Part shown: piece after piece, positions 25,476-34,107 of the stretch
Position numbering within the stretch: position 1 is the first letter of the stretch
Layout of the letters: each line of letters starts with the position of its first letter
NCBI GenBank assembly: GCA_049657775.1
Contig: JBASNZ010000056.1
Span: 1-39,760, forward strand
Reading direction: 5' to 3'
Length of the DNA stretch: 39,760 bases
Origin: JBASNZ01 sp049657775
GTDB taxonomy: Bacteria; Actinomycetota; Coriobacteriia; Anaerosomatales; Anaerosomataceae
Translations under genes and position numbers: made by a program
Notes under the pieces: generated by a model
The model's database searches: none
What the model saw: the letters and a program-made list of their open reading frames with translations, nothing else
Told to the model about the DNA's origin: nothing

Positions 25476-26216
25476 CTACACAACCTCTCGTACGGCGTTG
25501 TACAGATCGAAGAGCCGGTCGATCTCGGCGGGGTCGAGCCCCTTGTCGGCGTATACCGCCCGGGCCGATGGTATGTTGGCCTCCGGCGTGATCCCCCGGC
25601 ATCCGGTGCATGGGCGGCCGAGCGTGACGCACTTGGCGCCGCATCCGCTCCGCGTCAGGAGGCCCAGACACGCCTGGCCTCGCTCCAGGAAGCAGATGTT
25701 CTCTTTGGTCTTGCAGATGGCGCACATCGGCGCCTCGGGCATGGCGTCTTTGAGTCCCATGAGCGCCCGCATGAGCACGCTGACGAACTCCTCGGGGTCG
25801 ATGGGGCAACCGGGAACGTGGTAGTCGACGGAGATGACCGAGTCCACCGGAGCGGGGGCCACACGACCGCGCGCAACGGCCACGCCGTCGCCGTAGACCG
25901 TCGTGTACCTGGCATCGATGCCGCCAAGACCGGCGAGCGCAGGGATGCCACCTGTCACGGCGCACGAACCGATCGCGATGACGACGCCCGCGGTGTCGCG
26001 CACGCGCTTGAGCAGCGCGACGTGCTCATCCGTGGTGACCGCGCCCTCGATCACAGCCACGTCGTACTCCTCGGGAAGATGCCCGCTGGACGCAAGCTGC
26101 CAGTACGAGAGCTCGAACAGTCCGAGGACGTCGAGCAGGTGGTCCTCCATGTTGGTCATCTGCACCTGGCAGCCAAAGTCACTCGCCAGACCGATGATGG
26201 CTACTCGGGCCGCCAT
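25476..26216 (-). CDS. hydD: NiFe hydrogenase small (delta) subunit
   Basis: This 246-residue iron-sulfur subunit passes electrons from the NiFe site to the flavin subunit. Cluster-ligand segments include DFGCQVQ (N-terminal), IGSCAVTGG, YHVPGCPID and a cysteine-rich C-terminal part (CAICKTKENICF, GCGAKCVTLGRPCTGC). It has no Tat signal peptide, which agrees with a cytosolic group 3 enzyme. It starts at ATG 26216, immediately adjacent to the gamma-subunit stop. Confidence 0.95.
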   Translation of the reverse strand: MAARVAIIGLASDFGCQVQMTNMEDHLLDVLGLFELSYWQLASSGHLPEEYDVAVIEGAVTTDEHVALLKRVRDTAGVVIAIGSCAVTGGIPALAGLGGIDARYTTVYGDGVAVARGRVAPAPVDSVISVDYHVPGCPIDPEEFVSVLMRALMGLKDAMPEAPMCAICKTKENICFLERGQACLGLLTRSGCGAKCVTLGRPCTGCRGITPEANIPSARAVYADKGLDPAEIDRLFDLYNAVREVV

Positions 26217-27080
26217 CTATATCGCCCCCTGCAGGTTCATGGCTTCCCAGTAGTTGAATACCGGTCCGTCGATGCACGTGTACTGGTGACCCACGCCGCA
26301 GTGGCCGCACTTGCCGATACCACACTTCATGCGGCGCTCGAAGCTGACGTAGATGCGGTCGACGTCCATGTCCTTCTTGCGCATCTCGTCGATGACGTAC
26401 TTGTACATAACGGGAGGGCCGCAGATCGCGCCGTACGTGTTCTCAGGGTCGACGTCTATCTTGTCGAACAGCTTGGTCACCAGACCGGTCTCGCCGGTCC
26501 AACTCTCGTCGGGCTGGTCGACGGTGAGGATGAGGTCGAAGTCGTCACGGTGCTGCCACATGTCGAACTGATAGCGGAAGAGCACCTCCGCGGGACTCTT
26601 GGCGCCATAGAGGATGGTGACCTTGCCAAAGTCGTGGCGGTCGTCGTGGATGTGGTTGATGAGGCTCTTGAGCGGTGCGATGCCGAGGCCTCCGGCCACG
26701 AGGAGCACGTCGTGCCCCTTCATGTCCGAGAACGGAAATCCCCGGCCGAACGGGCCGCGAAGTCCGACGATGTCGCCGCACTTCTTGCGGTGCATGGCGC
26801 CGGTCACATCGCCGGCCTCACGGATGCACAGCTCGATGAAACCCTGCTTGCTCGGAGCCGAGGAGATCGAAATGGGCGCCTCTCCCACACCGAAGATGCT
26901 GAGCTCCACGAACTGACCGCTCTCGAACTGGAATGCCTCGCGCACCGATTCGTCGATGATGCGCAGCTCAAAAAGCTTCTCTTTGTCCGTGAGATCGATG
27001 ATCGAGGTGATGCGCGCCGGCCACGGGCGATACGGATTCGCCTCGGTGTCGCGGGCGACGGCGGCGGGAATCGTCGTCAT
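26217..27080 (-). CDS. hydG: Hydrogenase gamma subunit, FAD/NAD(P)-binding oxidoreductase
   Basis: This 287-residue protein is of the ferredoxin-NADP reductase type. It has the flavin motif EAPISISSAP, the nucleotide-binding motif VAGGLGIAPLKSLI and a C-terminal [2Fe-2S] binding segment (KCGIGKCGHCGVGHQYTC). It exchanges electrons with NAD(P)H. The frame is open upstream to 27410, but ATG 27080 has a perfect GGGGAGG site and homology starts there. The start overlaps the beta-subunit stop by 4 bp. Confidence 0.94.
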   Translation of the reverse strand: MTTIPAAVARDTEANPYRPWPARITSIIDLTDKEKLFELRIIDESVREAFQFESGQFVELSIFGVGEAPISISSAPSKQGFIELCIREAGDVTGAMHRKKCGDIVGLRGPFGRGFPFSDMKGHDVLLVAGGLGIAPLKSLINHIHDDRHDFGKVTILYGAKSPAEVLFRYQFDMWQHRDDFDLILTVDQPDESWTGETGLVTKLFDKIDVDPENTYGAICGPPVMYKYVIDEMRKKDMDVDRIYVSFERRMKCGIGKCGHCGVGHQYTCIDGPVFNYWEAMNLQGAI

Positions 27081-28099
27081 CGTACCTCCCCTGTCTGCAG
27101 CGCTTCGATCACGTTCACGGGGTTGATGTGCGCGGGACACGCACGAGCGCACCGGCCGCATCCCACGCACAGGACGCGCTCGAACGCGCTCAGGTACCCC
27201 CACTGCTTGTGGTAGTAGCGGTATTTCACGCGGCTCGCCCGGGATTCGCGAAAGTTCTGACCGTGCGCCACCTCGGCGAACTCCTTGAACTGGCAGGAGT
27301 CCCACGTGCGGATGCGGGAGCCGGTCTTCCCGTCCGGAGCGAGTTCGTCGTGCACGTCGAAGCAGTAGCACGTTGGGCACACCATCGAGCACGCACCGCA
27401 CGACAGGCACCTATCGCCGAACTCGTCCCAGATGGGGCTGTCAAACTTCGCGTCGAGCAATACCGGCAACTGTGTGGTGTCGATCCGGTTCTCGAACGCG
27501 GCTTTGAACTCGTGCGCCACGCGCTGGAAATCCCGAGTGTCCTGATCGGTCACCTGGCGGTTTGCCACGTAGCGGTCCAGGATCTCGGCTCCCTGCACGG
27601 TGCGGCACGATGCAAAGTACGTGTCACCCAGGTCGGTGAGGAAGATATCGAAGCCCCAGTGCACCTCATCGGTCTTCCACACGTTACAGAAGCACGTGTC
27701 GGACGGCGTACACGAAACGCCGATAAGCAGCGTGCTCTCCCTGCGGCGCAGGTAGTAAGGATCTTCGTAGCGACCCTTGAACACGTTGTCCATGAGCAGG
27801 AGCGCGTTGATGTCGCAGGGATGAAGCCCCATGATCACCCGCGGCGCCGCGTAGACCTCGTCGTCGACTACTTCGTTGTCCGCCACCCGGAAACGCATCA
27901 GTGTTTCCTCGGGAGGTAAGAACCACTTCTTCGGCGGCAACAGGGTCGTGTCATAGTCCAGTCGGATCTCGCTCGCGTCGCTCGTTTGTGCGAACACGAA
28001 GCGCCCGTCTTTCTCAACGGGCGCGATCACTTCGAACTCGGCCGATAGTCCCGACACGAGATCGGGCAGCCGTGCCTTGTCGATGACTCTGAAGAACAT
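27077..28099 (-). CDS. hydB: Hydrogenase beta subunit, 4Fe-4S protein (AsrA-like)
   Basis: This 340-residue protein resembles sulfhydrogenase beta and anaerobic sulfite reductase subunit A. The N-terminal region includes GLHPCDINALLLMDNVF and SCTPSDTCFCN, and two ferredoxin-type cysteine sets lie at about 230 (CLSCGACSMVCPTCYC) and 310 (CVGCGRCARACP). It probably supplies an additional electron-transfer branch. It is the first gene of the four-gene hydrogenase run and starts at ATG 28099, 46 bp after ndk. Confidence 0.94.
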   Translation of the reverse strand: MFFRVIDKARLPDLVSGLSAEFEVIAPVEKDGRFVFAQTSDASEIRLDYDTTLLPPKKWFLPPEETLMRFRVADNEVVDDEVYAAPRVIMGLHPCDINALLLMDNVFKGRYEDPYYLRRRESTLLIGVSCTPSDTCFCNVWKTDEVHWGFDIFLTDLGDTYFASCRTVQGAEILDRYVANRQVTDQDTRDFQRVAHEFKAAFENRIDTTQLPVLLDAKFDSPIWDEFGDRCLSCGACSMVCPTCYCFDVHDELAPDGKTGSRIRTWDSCQFKEFAEVAHGQNFRESRASRVKYRYYHKQWGYLSAFERVLCVGCGRCARACPAHINPVNVIEALQTGEVR

Positions 28100-28145
28100 C
28101 GATTACCCCCAGGTGTGCTGACCGGCGCCGGCCGGCGATGCCATG

Positions 28146-28547
28146 CTACCCGAAAAAGATCGCGATCTCCCTGACAGCGCTCTCGGGCGAGTCGGAGCCG
28201 TGGATGATGTTCGCGTCGAGCGACAGACCGAAATCGCCCCGGATCGTGCCGGGCGCGGCTTCCTTGGGATCGGTGGCGCCCATGAGCTTGCGCATGACGG
28301 GCACAGCTTCCTCGCCGGAGATGACCATCTTCACAACAGGACCGGAAGTGATGTACTCGACGAGCCCGGCGTAAAACGGCTTACCCTCGTGCTCCGCGTA
28401 GTTGGCGGCAGCCTGGGCAGGAGTAACGTCGCTCAGCTCCATGCGCTCGATACCGAGGCCGACAGACTCGATCCGGGCAACGATGCGACCGACAAGGCCG
28501 CGGGCGACAGCGTCGGGCTTGATCATGATGTAGGTCTTCTGGATCAC
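28146..28547 (-). CDS. ndk: Nucleoside diphosphate kinase
   Basis: This 133-residue enzyme transfers the gamma-phosphate between nucleoside tri- and diphosphates through a phosphohistidine. The catalytic motif NIIHGSDS places the active histidine at residue 116. The N-terminus QKTYIMIKPDAVARGLVG is typical. The frame is open upstream to 28673, but GTG 28547 has GAGGAG six bases before it and gives the standard length. It lies just upstream of the hydrogenase genes on the same strand. Confidence 0.96.
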   Translation of the reverse strand: MIQKTYIMIKPDAVARGLVGRIVARIESVGLGIERMELSDVTPAQAAANYAEHEGKPFYAGLVEYITSGPVVKMVISGEEAVPVMRKLMGATDPKEAAPGTIRGDFGLSLDANIIHGSDSPESAVREIAIFFG

Positions 28548-28641
28548 AGGGGACTCCTCGTGTGCGGGAATGGGCTTTGTAACGTTAGCAACAATGTTTC
28601 GCCACCCGCAACACATTCCCTGCGATGAATCGCGACCGGGG

Positions 28642-29913
28642 CTACGAACCGCCGCCAGTAGACCTCCAGTCATTCGTTACGCCGTTGACCTTCCAGCCCA
28701 CTCCCTCGCGCACGAGCGATATCTTGTACGTGAGCGGAGCCCCCTGCTCGAGAACGACCGTCACCTCTACATTGGATGTCTTCGCGGACTGCTCGATCGC
28801 TCCAAGCTTGAACGATTCGAACTGCGGGGGAAGGTTGCTCATCTCCTTCTCCACGTCGGCCGTGGGCACGGCGACCCAGTAGGACTCGACCGGCGCGCCC
28901 GAACGGTGAGCATCAAGGAGGTCTCCGACCGTCATCTTCTGAGTCGGATATCCCAGGCCGCTGATCCACGCAAAGGCGACCGCTCCTGTCACGACGGCCA
29001 GGATCGCCACCCACGTGCCGACGGTGATCCACGGATTGTGGGTGCTCTTGCGTTCCGCGCGCTCCGCCTGCCGGGCGGCCTTGTCGACCTCGCGCATCTC
29101 CTCATCGGTCCTGGTAAAGAACGCATTCTCCTCGACGGTGTCCAAAGACTCACTCTCGGGCGTGAACACCGGCGGCATTTCGCCTGTACTCCAACCCTCG
29201 ACCACCTCGGGCACAGGTGCATCCAGTGCCGCGCGCGAAACATCGTACGCCGCGAGGGCGGCGTCGTTGAGTGTGTGACCGTACTCTCCGGTCGCGCGCT
29301 CGAACGCGCGAACGGCCTCAGCGTGGCGGCCCATGGACGCGTACGCGAGGCCCAGGTTGACCGCGGCTTTACCCCTGCCCGAGTAGCCCTCCGATGCAAG
29401 CGCGGTCTTGAACGCTTCGACCGCGTCCTCCGGATGCCCGAGTGTCATCGAACACAGGCCGAGGTTGTTGAGCGCCTTACCCGGGTCAGGATTCGCCCCG
29501 TCAAGCGCGGCCCGGCGGTACGCCTCGCAGGCTTCTTCGGTGCGGCCGAGCGAGCTGAGCGACCCGGCCATTCCCTGGAGTGCACGATAGCGCGACGCGT
29601 ACGACGGATCGGACGCCGCGCGCTTGAACGCCTCGATCGCCCGGGCGTCGTCGCCGGCCGCCGAAAGCGCGGTCCCCAGGCTGACGTCGAGCGCTGCGCG
29701 ACGATCGTACTCCGCGTCGTCAGCCGCTCGCGTGTAGACGGTCACTGCATCGTCGAACCGGCGCAGCTTCATGAGCGCGTTGCCCGCCTTATGGAAGGCG
29801 ATGCCCGAGCCGACACCGCCAGCTCCCGCGGCGCCTAGATACTCGCGCGCCGCGGTGCGCCAATCGCCGGCCGCGTACGCGGCATCGGCCTGCTGCATCC
29901 GATTCTCATCCAC
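28642..29913 (-). CDS. Tetratricopeptide-repeat membrane protein
   Basis: This 423-residue protein has about six TPR units in residues 1-220 (for example AFHKAGNALMKLRRFDDAV, ALNNLGLCSMTLGHPEDAV, AAVNLGLAYASMGRHAEAV). An acidic linker (220-290), one membrane helix (about 296-318) and a C-terminal domain of about 100 residues likely outside the membrane follow. No catalytic motif is seen. It is probably a scaffold. GTG 29913 has GGAGG six bases upstream. The longer frame to 29964 would run into the cyclophilin gene. Confidence 0.85.
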   Translation of the reverse strand: MDENRMQQADAAYAAGDWRTAAREYLGAAGAGGVGSGIAFHKAGNALMKLRRFDDAVTVYTRAADDAEYDRRAALDVSLGTALSAAGDDARAIEAFKRAASDPSYASRYRALQGMAGSLSSLGRTEEACEAYRRAALDGANPDPGKALNNLGLCSMTLGHPEDAVEAFKTALASEGYSGRGKAAVNLGLAYASMGRHAEAVRAFERATGEYGHTLNDAALAAYDVSRAALDAPVPEVVEGWSTGEMPPVFTPESESLDTVEENAFFTRTDEEMREVDKAARQAERAERKSTHNPWITVGTWVAILAVVTGAVAFAWISGLGYPTQKMTVGDLLDAHRSGAPVESYWVAVPTADVEKEMSNLPPQFESFKLGAIEQSAKTSNVEVTVVLEQGAPLTYKISLVREGVGWKVNGVTNDWRSTGGGS

Positions 29914-29926
29914 AAAAGGCCTCCGG

Positions 29927-30586
29927 CTACTCAGCCTGTTCGATGCGCACTGACTCCATGACATCGCCGACGGCGATCTGCTTCACAACGTCCATGCCCT
30001 CAATGACCTGGCCGAAGACGGTGTAGTTGCCATCGAGGAACGGCGCAGGAGCAAGGCAGATGTAGAACTGCGACCCTGCCGAGTCGGGGCTCTGCGAGCG
30101 GGCCATCGCAAGCGTGCCCTCAAGGTGCGGCTTGTCGTTGAACTCGGCCGCCAGCGTGTAGCCGGGACCACCGGTGCCAACGGGCCCGGCTCCGGTCTTG
30201 GAGTAGGGGTCTCCGCCCTGAACGACGAAGCCGGGCTCCACGCGGTGGAAGGTGGTGCCGTCATAGAAGCCCTGCTGCGCGAGTTCGATGAAGCTGGCCA
30301 CGTGGTTGGGGGCGACATCGGGATAGAACTCGAGTGTGATGACGCCCTTCTTGGTCGTGATGACGGCGATCTCCTTGCCAGTGACCTTCACATCGGATAC
30401 GTGCATCGGTTCCTCCTCGGGGAATACGGTGGCGGGCTCCGCGGCTTCCGCCGGCGGTTCGGTCAAGTTGGTCTGTGTGGTATCGGGTGTGCGCGTGGAG
30501 GCGTCGCACCCGGATATGCCGATCACTACAACGGTGAGAGCGAGCATCGTGAGAAATGCCAGCACACGAGACGTGCGTGAACGCAT
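29927..30586 (-). CDS. Cyclophilin-type peptidyl-prolyl isomerase lipoprotein
   Basis: This 219-residue secreted lipoprotein has a signal sequence with lipobox ISGC (Cys27). A Thr/Pro/Glu-rich linker leads to a cyclophilin domain with FHRVEPGFVVQGGDP and MARSQSPDSAGSQFYI, the substrate and active-site region. It would catalyse proline isomerisation during folding of exported proteins. ATG 30586 is chosen for its AGGAG site, whereas the GTG at 30619 lacks one. Confidence 0.94.
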   Translation of the reverse strand: MRSRTSRVLAFLTMLALTVVVIGISGCDASTRTPDTTQTNLTEPPAEAAEPATVFPEEEPMHVSDVKVTGKEIAVITTKKGVITLEFYPDVAPNHVASFIELAQQGFYDGTTFHRVEPGFVVQGGDPYSKTGAGPVGTGGPGYTLAAEFNDKPHLEGTLAMARSQSPDSAGSQFYICLAPAPFLDGNYTVFGQVIEGMDVVKQIAVGDVMESVRIEQAE

Positions 30587-30655
30587 CCAGGACTCCTGAT
30601 CTTTGTGGGCTTCGCACACCCATGGGCCGTCGGCTCGTGTGGTGCGAACCGTACC

Positions 30656-30685
30656 ATTCTAGCAATCCATCGCCGCGGCCGGAAA
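30656..30685 (-). promoter_or_regulatory. Candidate promoter for the cyclophilin gene
   Basis: The minus-strand hexamer TAGAAT (30661-30656) is a good -10. The element 18 bp upstream, TTTCCG (30685-30680), is a weak -35. It would yield a leader of about 60 bases. The rest of the 279 bp divergent region (30587-30865) contains no gene, and no confident promoter for the EF-G-like gene was found. Confidence 0.3.
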
Positions 30686-30865
30686 CGGGACTCCCGCGCC
30701 CACGGAAAGTCACCGCTTGGGCTCCGGTCCTCGCGCGTGCATGTGTTATCGTTTCGTTGCGCGTGAGGCGCGAGCGCCCCGCGATTGTGCATTCCGCCGT
30801 TCGCATGACATCGGGTGGACGGCCGAAGGGTCTTTCACGGTCTTGTCGTCAAGGAGGCGATGCTC

Positions 30866-32929
30866 ATGGGAGCGCCCAGCACCGAGAAGGTCCGTAACGT
30901 CGTTTTGGTCGGCCATGGGGGCGCGGGGAAGACATCCCTCGCCGAGGCCATGCTCTTCATGGCGGGACAGACCAAGCGCCTCGGCAGCGTGGACGAAGGT
31001 CACTCAACGCTCGACTACGAGTACGAAGAGATCAAGCGCAAGATGACGGTCAACCTGTCTCTCGCGCCGGTCGATCACAAGGGCGTCAAGCTCAACATCA
31101 TCGACACTCCCGGCTATGTGGACTTCATCGCGGACGCGATCGCCGGCATGGAAGCGGCCGAGATGGCGCTGTTCGTTGTCGATGCCGTCTCCGGTCCGCA
31201 GGTGCAGACCCGCAGACTTTGGAAGATCGCGGGCGACATGGGGATCGCGCGTGCCGTGTTCATCAACCGCATGGACAAGGAACACGCGGACTTCGATGGC
31301 GCGATGGTCGCACTCGATAAGGCATTCGGTCACCGGGTCGGCGCGGTACAACTCCCCATCGGGTCCGAGGCAAGCTTCAAGGGCGTCGCGGACATCATCC
31401 GCATGCAGGCGTACCACCATGATGGCGAGAAAGAAGACGTCTTCGAGATCCCTGCCGACATGCGCGAGGCGGCCGAGTCCGCTCGCGAAAAACTGTGCGA
31501 ACTCGTTGCCGAGGCCGACGACGAGCTCATGGAGAAGTACCTTGAGGGCGAACGCCTGTCGCAGGAGGAGCTGGAGAAGCTCCTTGATGAGGCGATCGCG
31601 CAGGGCATCTTCATCCCGGTGTTCGTCGGCTCGGCACTTACGCTTCAGGGCGTCGAGGACCTCATGGACGAGATCGTGTCGTTCTTCCCCCAGCCCACGG
31701 CCCACGGCCCGATGCACACTATGGACGGCACGGAGGTCCCCTTGAGCACCGCGGGCGACACCGCCGTGCACGTGTTCAAGACGCTCTCGGATCCGTACGT
31801 GGGACGGATCAACTTCGTCAAAGTCGTCTCGGGAACGCTCGCGCCCAACACCGAGCTCACCAACTCCCGCACCGGCAAGAAGGAGCGCGTGACCCACGTG
31901 TTCCGCATGACCGGCAAGGAGACCGCGGACATCGACGGCGCGCCCGCCGGCGACATCGCTGTGCTCACCAAACTCACCGACACCCTCACCAACGACACTC
32001 TCTCGGTCAAGGGCGGGATCGCATTCGCGCCGCTACCTCTGCCCGAGCCACTGTATCCCGTTGCGATCGTCGCCAAGACCAAGGCCGACGAGGACAAGCT
32101 GGGTACCGCGCTCAAGTCCATCGTCGACGAAGACGCTTCGCTCACGCTCAAGCGGGACGAGGAGACGCACCAGACAGTCCTCTCCGCGCAGGGCGACACC
32201 GCCGTGGACGTGGTGCTGTCCCGTCTGCACGAACGCTTCCATGTGGAGGCCGAGCTCGTTGACCTGCGCATCCCGTACCGTGAGACCATCCGGAAGACGG
32301 CGCAGGCACAGGGGCGTCACAAGAAGCAGACCGGCGGTTCGGGTCAGTTCGCCGACTGCTGGCTGCGCATCGAGCCCAACCCTGGTGGTGGCTACGAGTT
32401 CAAGGACGAGATCGTTGGCGGCCGCATCTCCAAGCCGTTCATCGTCGCCATCGACAAGGGCGTTCAGGAGACGATGACCCAGGGCGCTATCGCCGGCTAC
32501 CCGGTTCAGGACGTCAAGGTGGCCGTCTACGACGGTTCCATGCACGCGGTCGACAGCAACGAGATGGCGTTCAGGACGGCTGCCCGCATCGGCTTCAGGG
32601 CCGCCGTGGAGAAGGCCGATCCCGTCATCCTCGAGCCGATCGCCACGCTCACGATCGAGGTGCCCGACGAGCACGCCGGCGCGGTCATGGGCGACATCAG
32701 CTCGATTCGAGGACGCGTGCTTGGCATGGACGCGCCCGAGGCTGGCGTTCAGGCCATCCGTGCCCAGGCGCCGTATGCCGAGGTCGTGCACTACTCGCCG
32801 CATCTTCGCTCGATCACGTCCGGCACCGGCTCGTACTCGATCTCGGTCGACGTCTACGAGCAGGTCCCCGGAGATATCCAAAAGAAGCTGGTGGAGACGT
32901 ACCAGAAAGAGCGTTCCGAGGGGCATTAG
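30866..32929 (+). CDS. Elongation factor G-like translational GTPase
   Basis: This 687-residue protein has the full EF-G domain layout. The P-loop is GHGGAGKTS (16-24) rather than the usual GHxDAGKTT. The G3 motif is DTPGYVDF, with tyrosine 84 where canonical EF-G has the GTPase histidine. G4 is NRMD (134-137). The C-terminal domains IV and V are complete (GGSGQFADCWLRIEP; ILEPIATLTIEVP). This is the EF-G-like/EF-G2 subfamily rather than the main translocase. ATG 30866 is preferred because AAGGAGG lies eight bases upstream. Confidence 0.92.
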   Translation: MGAPSTEKVRNVVLVGHGGAGKTSLAEAMLFMAGQTKRLGSVDEGHSTLDYEYEEIKRKMTVNLSLAPVDHKGVKLNIIDTPGYVDFIADAIAGMEAAEMALFVVDAVSGPQVQTRRLWKIAGDMGIARAVFINRMDKEHADFDGAMVALDKAFGHRVGAVQLPIGSEASFKGVADIIRMQAYHHDGEKEDVFEIPADMREAAESAREKLCELVAEADDELMEKYLEGERLSQEELEKLLDEAIAQGIFIPVFVGSALTLQGVEDLMDEIVSFFPQPTAHGPMHTMDGTEVPLSTAGDTAVHVFKTLSDPYVGRINFVKVVSGTLAPNTELTNSRTGKKERVTHVFRMTGKETADIDGAPAGDIAVLTKLTDTLTNDTLSVKGGIAFAPLPLPEPLYPVAIVAKTKADEDKLGTALKSIVDEDASLTLKRDEETHQTVLSAQGDTAVDVVLSRLHERFHVEAELVDLRIPYRETIRKTAQAQGRHKKQTGGSGQFADCWLRIEPNPGGGYEFKDEIVGGRISKPFIVAIDKGVQETMTQGAIAGYPVQDVKVAVYDGSMHAVDSNEMAFRTAARIGFRAAVEKADPVILEPIATLTIEVPDEHAGAVMGDISSIRGRVLGMDAPEAGVQAIRAQAPYAEVVHYSPHLRSITSGTGSYSISVDVYEQVPGDIQKKLVETYQKERSEGH

Positions 32930-32951
32930 GTCCCGAATGTGTGGAAACAAG

Positions 32952-32981
32952 CGAAGGCCCGGGCATTCTGCCGGGCCTTCG
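32952..32981. terminator. Bidirectional terminator between the EF-G-like gene and tRNA-Arg
   Basis: An 11-bp perfect stem (CGAAGGCCCGG and CCGGGCCTTCG) with an eight-base loop lies 22 bp past the EF-G-like stop and 9 bp past the 3' end of the minus-strand tRNA. Reading on the minus strand it is followed by CTTGTTT, so it fits the tRNA transcript best and may serve both genes. Confidence 0.8.
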
Positions 32982-32990
32982 TGACTTAGA

Positions 32991-33066
32991 TGGTGCCCCC
33001 TGCAGGATTCGAACCTGCGACCTTCTGCTCCGGAGGCAGACGCTCTATCCCCTGAGCTAAGGAGGC
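32991..33066 (-). tRNA. tRNA-Arg (anticodon CCG)
   Basis: This 76-nt cloverleaf on the minus strand has acceptor arm GCCTCCT pairing with AGGGGGC (one T-G pair). The D-arm region is TAGCTCAGGGGATAGAGC. The anticodon stem TCTGC/GCAGA has loop CTCCGGA, giving anticodon CCG for CGG codons. The T-arm is GCAGG-TTCGAAT-CCTGC, and the CCA end is encoded. All stems are intact. Confidence 0.97.
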
Positions 33067-33094
33067 GGGGGCGACTCGCTTGAGCCGCCCGAGA

Positions 33095-33124
33095 ACAGTA
33101 GCACACACCTGAGGGCGTTTCCAA
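33095..33124 (-). promoter_or_regulatory. Promoter for tRNA-Arg
   Basis: On the minus strand TTGGAA (33124-33119) and TACTGT (33100-33095) are 18 bp apart, with TGC extending the -10. The distance to the mature tRNA 5' end is about 28 bp. Confidence 0.55.
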
Positions 33125-33146
33125 GCAGAGCGGTAGACGCTATTCT
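33118..33146 (+). promoter_or_regulatory. Candidate promoter for the dgk-plsY pair
   Basis: TTTCCA (33118-33123) and TATTCT (33141-33146) are 17 bp apart on the plus strand, about 48 bp before the kinase start. The -35 coincides with the -35 of the divergent tRNA promoter. Confidence 0.35.
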
Positions 33147-33200
33147 GAGCCGCAGGACGTGCGCATACGAGGCCCGTTCCGAGCATATCGAGGAGTGCCT

Positions 33201-34106
33201 ATGTCTCCGGCCCGCACGCTCGTGATCGTCAATCCGGCAGCCCGTCACGGCGAGACTCGGGCGCTTGTTCCGGTGATCGAGAAGTTACTCGAATCCACCA
33301 TCGCTCATGACACCGTTCTCACGGAGTGCCCCGGCCACGCGCGAGAGCTCGCGACCGCGGCCGTCGACTACGACGTCGTCGTGGCTGCAGGAGGAGACGG
33401 GACCGTCCACGAGGTCTTGAACGGCCTGATGACGATTCCCGAGGACAGCCGCCCGGCGCTGGGGCTGTTACCCACGGGATCGGGCAACGACACGCGACGC
33501 ACGCTGGGCATCTCCGAGTCACTCACCGAGGCGGCCTTCGAGCTTGGCGCAAACGAACGCAAACGCTTCGACGTGGGCGTCTGCAACGGGCTGTACTTCA
33601 ACAACAGCTTCGCGGCCGGGCTGGACGCGAAAGTCACGGCCAAAGCGGTCGAGTACAAGGTCACCAAGAAGCGAGATGGGCTCTGGCTGTACACGACTGC
33701 GCTGTTGCACGTGCTCTTCAAGGATCTCGGGAGCTTCAAGGTGCGGATCGCCTTTGACGGTGGCAGCCCCGATGAGTACGACACGCTCATCATCGCGTGT
33801 ACGCAGGGTCCAACGTACGGCGGCGGCTTCTTCATCACGCCCGACGCCGTTCCGGATGACGGCCTGTTCGACATCTGCATGATCGACCCGCTGTCACTTC
33901 CCCAGGCGCTCGTCCGCCTTCCATTCGTGATCTACGGCAAGCACACAGGGATGAAGGTCGTGCACATGTCGCGACACAGCAGCATCGTCGTGGAGTGTGA
34001 CACTCCCCTTCCCGCTCAGATCGACGGAGAGGTGCTGCTCGAGCGCCGCTATGAGATCTCGCTCCTCCCCGGCGCGATCGAGTGCGTTGTTCCCAGGAGT
34101 GTCTGA
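33201..34106 (+). CDS. Diacylglycerol/lipid kinase family protein (YegS/DagK type)
   Basis: This 301-residue cytosolic or membrane-associated kinase phosphorylates diacylglycerol or a related lipid. The N-terminal VIVNPAARHG and the nucleotide-binding motif GGDGT (64-68) in AAGGDGTVHEVLNGL are typical, as is LGLLPTGSGNDTRRTLG. The C-terminal beta domain is complete (PTYGGGFFITPDAVPDDGLFD). ATG 33201 follows GAGGAG by five bases. The next gene, plsY, starts one base after the stop, so the pair forms a phosphatidate and lysophosphatidate operon. Confidence 0.93.
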   Translation: MSPARTLVIVNPAARHGETRALVPVIEKLLESTIAHDTVLTECPGHARELATAAVDYDVVVAAGGDGTVHEVLNGLMTIPEDSRPALGLLPTGSGNDTRRTLGISESLTEAAFELGANERKRFDVGVCNGLYFNNSFAAGLDAKVTAKAVEYKVTKKRDGLWLYTTALLHVLFKDLGSFKVRIAFDGGSPDEYDTLIIACTQGPTYGGGFFITPDAVPDDGLFDICMIDPLSLPQALVRLPFVIYGKHTGMKVVHMSRHSSIVVECDTPLPAQIDGEVLLERRYEISLLPGAIECVVPRSV

Positions 34107-34107
34107 G

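Noticed and set aside
25431..27215. 594-codon open frame on the plus strand
   Set aside because: It is antisense to the hydrogenase delta and gamma genes and has no recognisable domain.
28548..28673. Upstream extension of ndk
   Set aside because: Ndk homology begins at QKTYIMIKPDAV. The GTG at 28547 has a GAGGAG site and gives the normal length.
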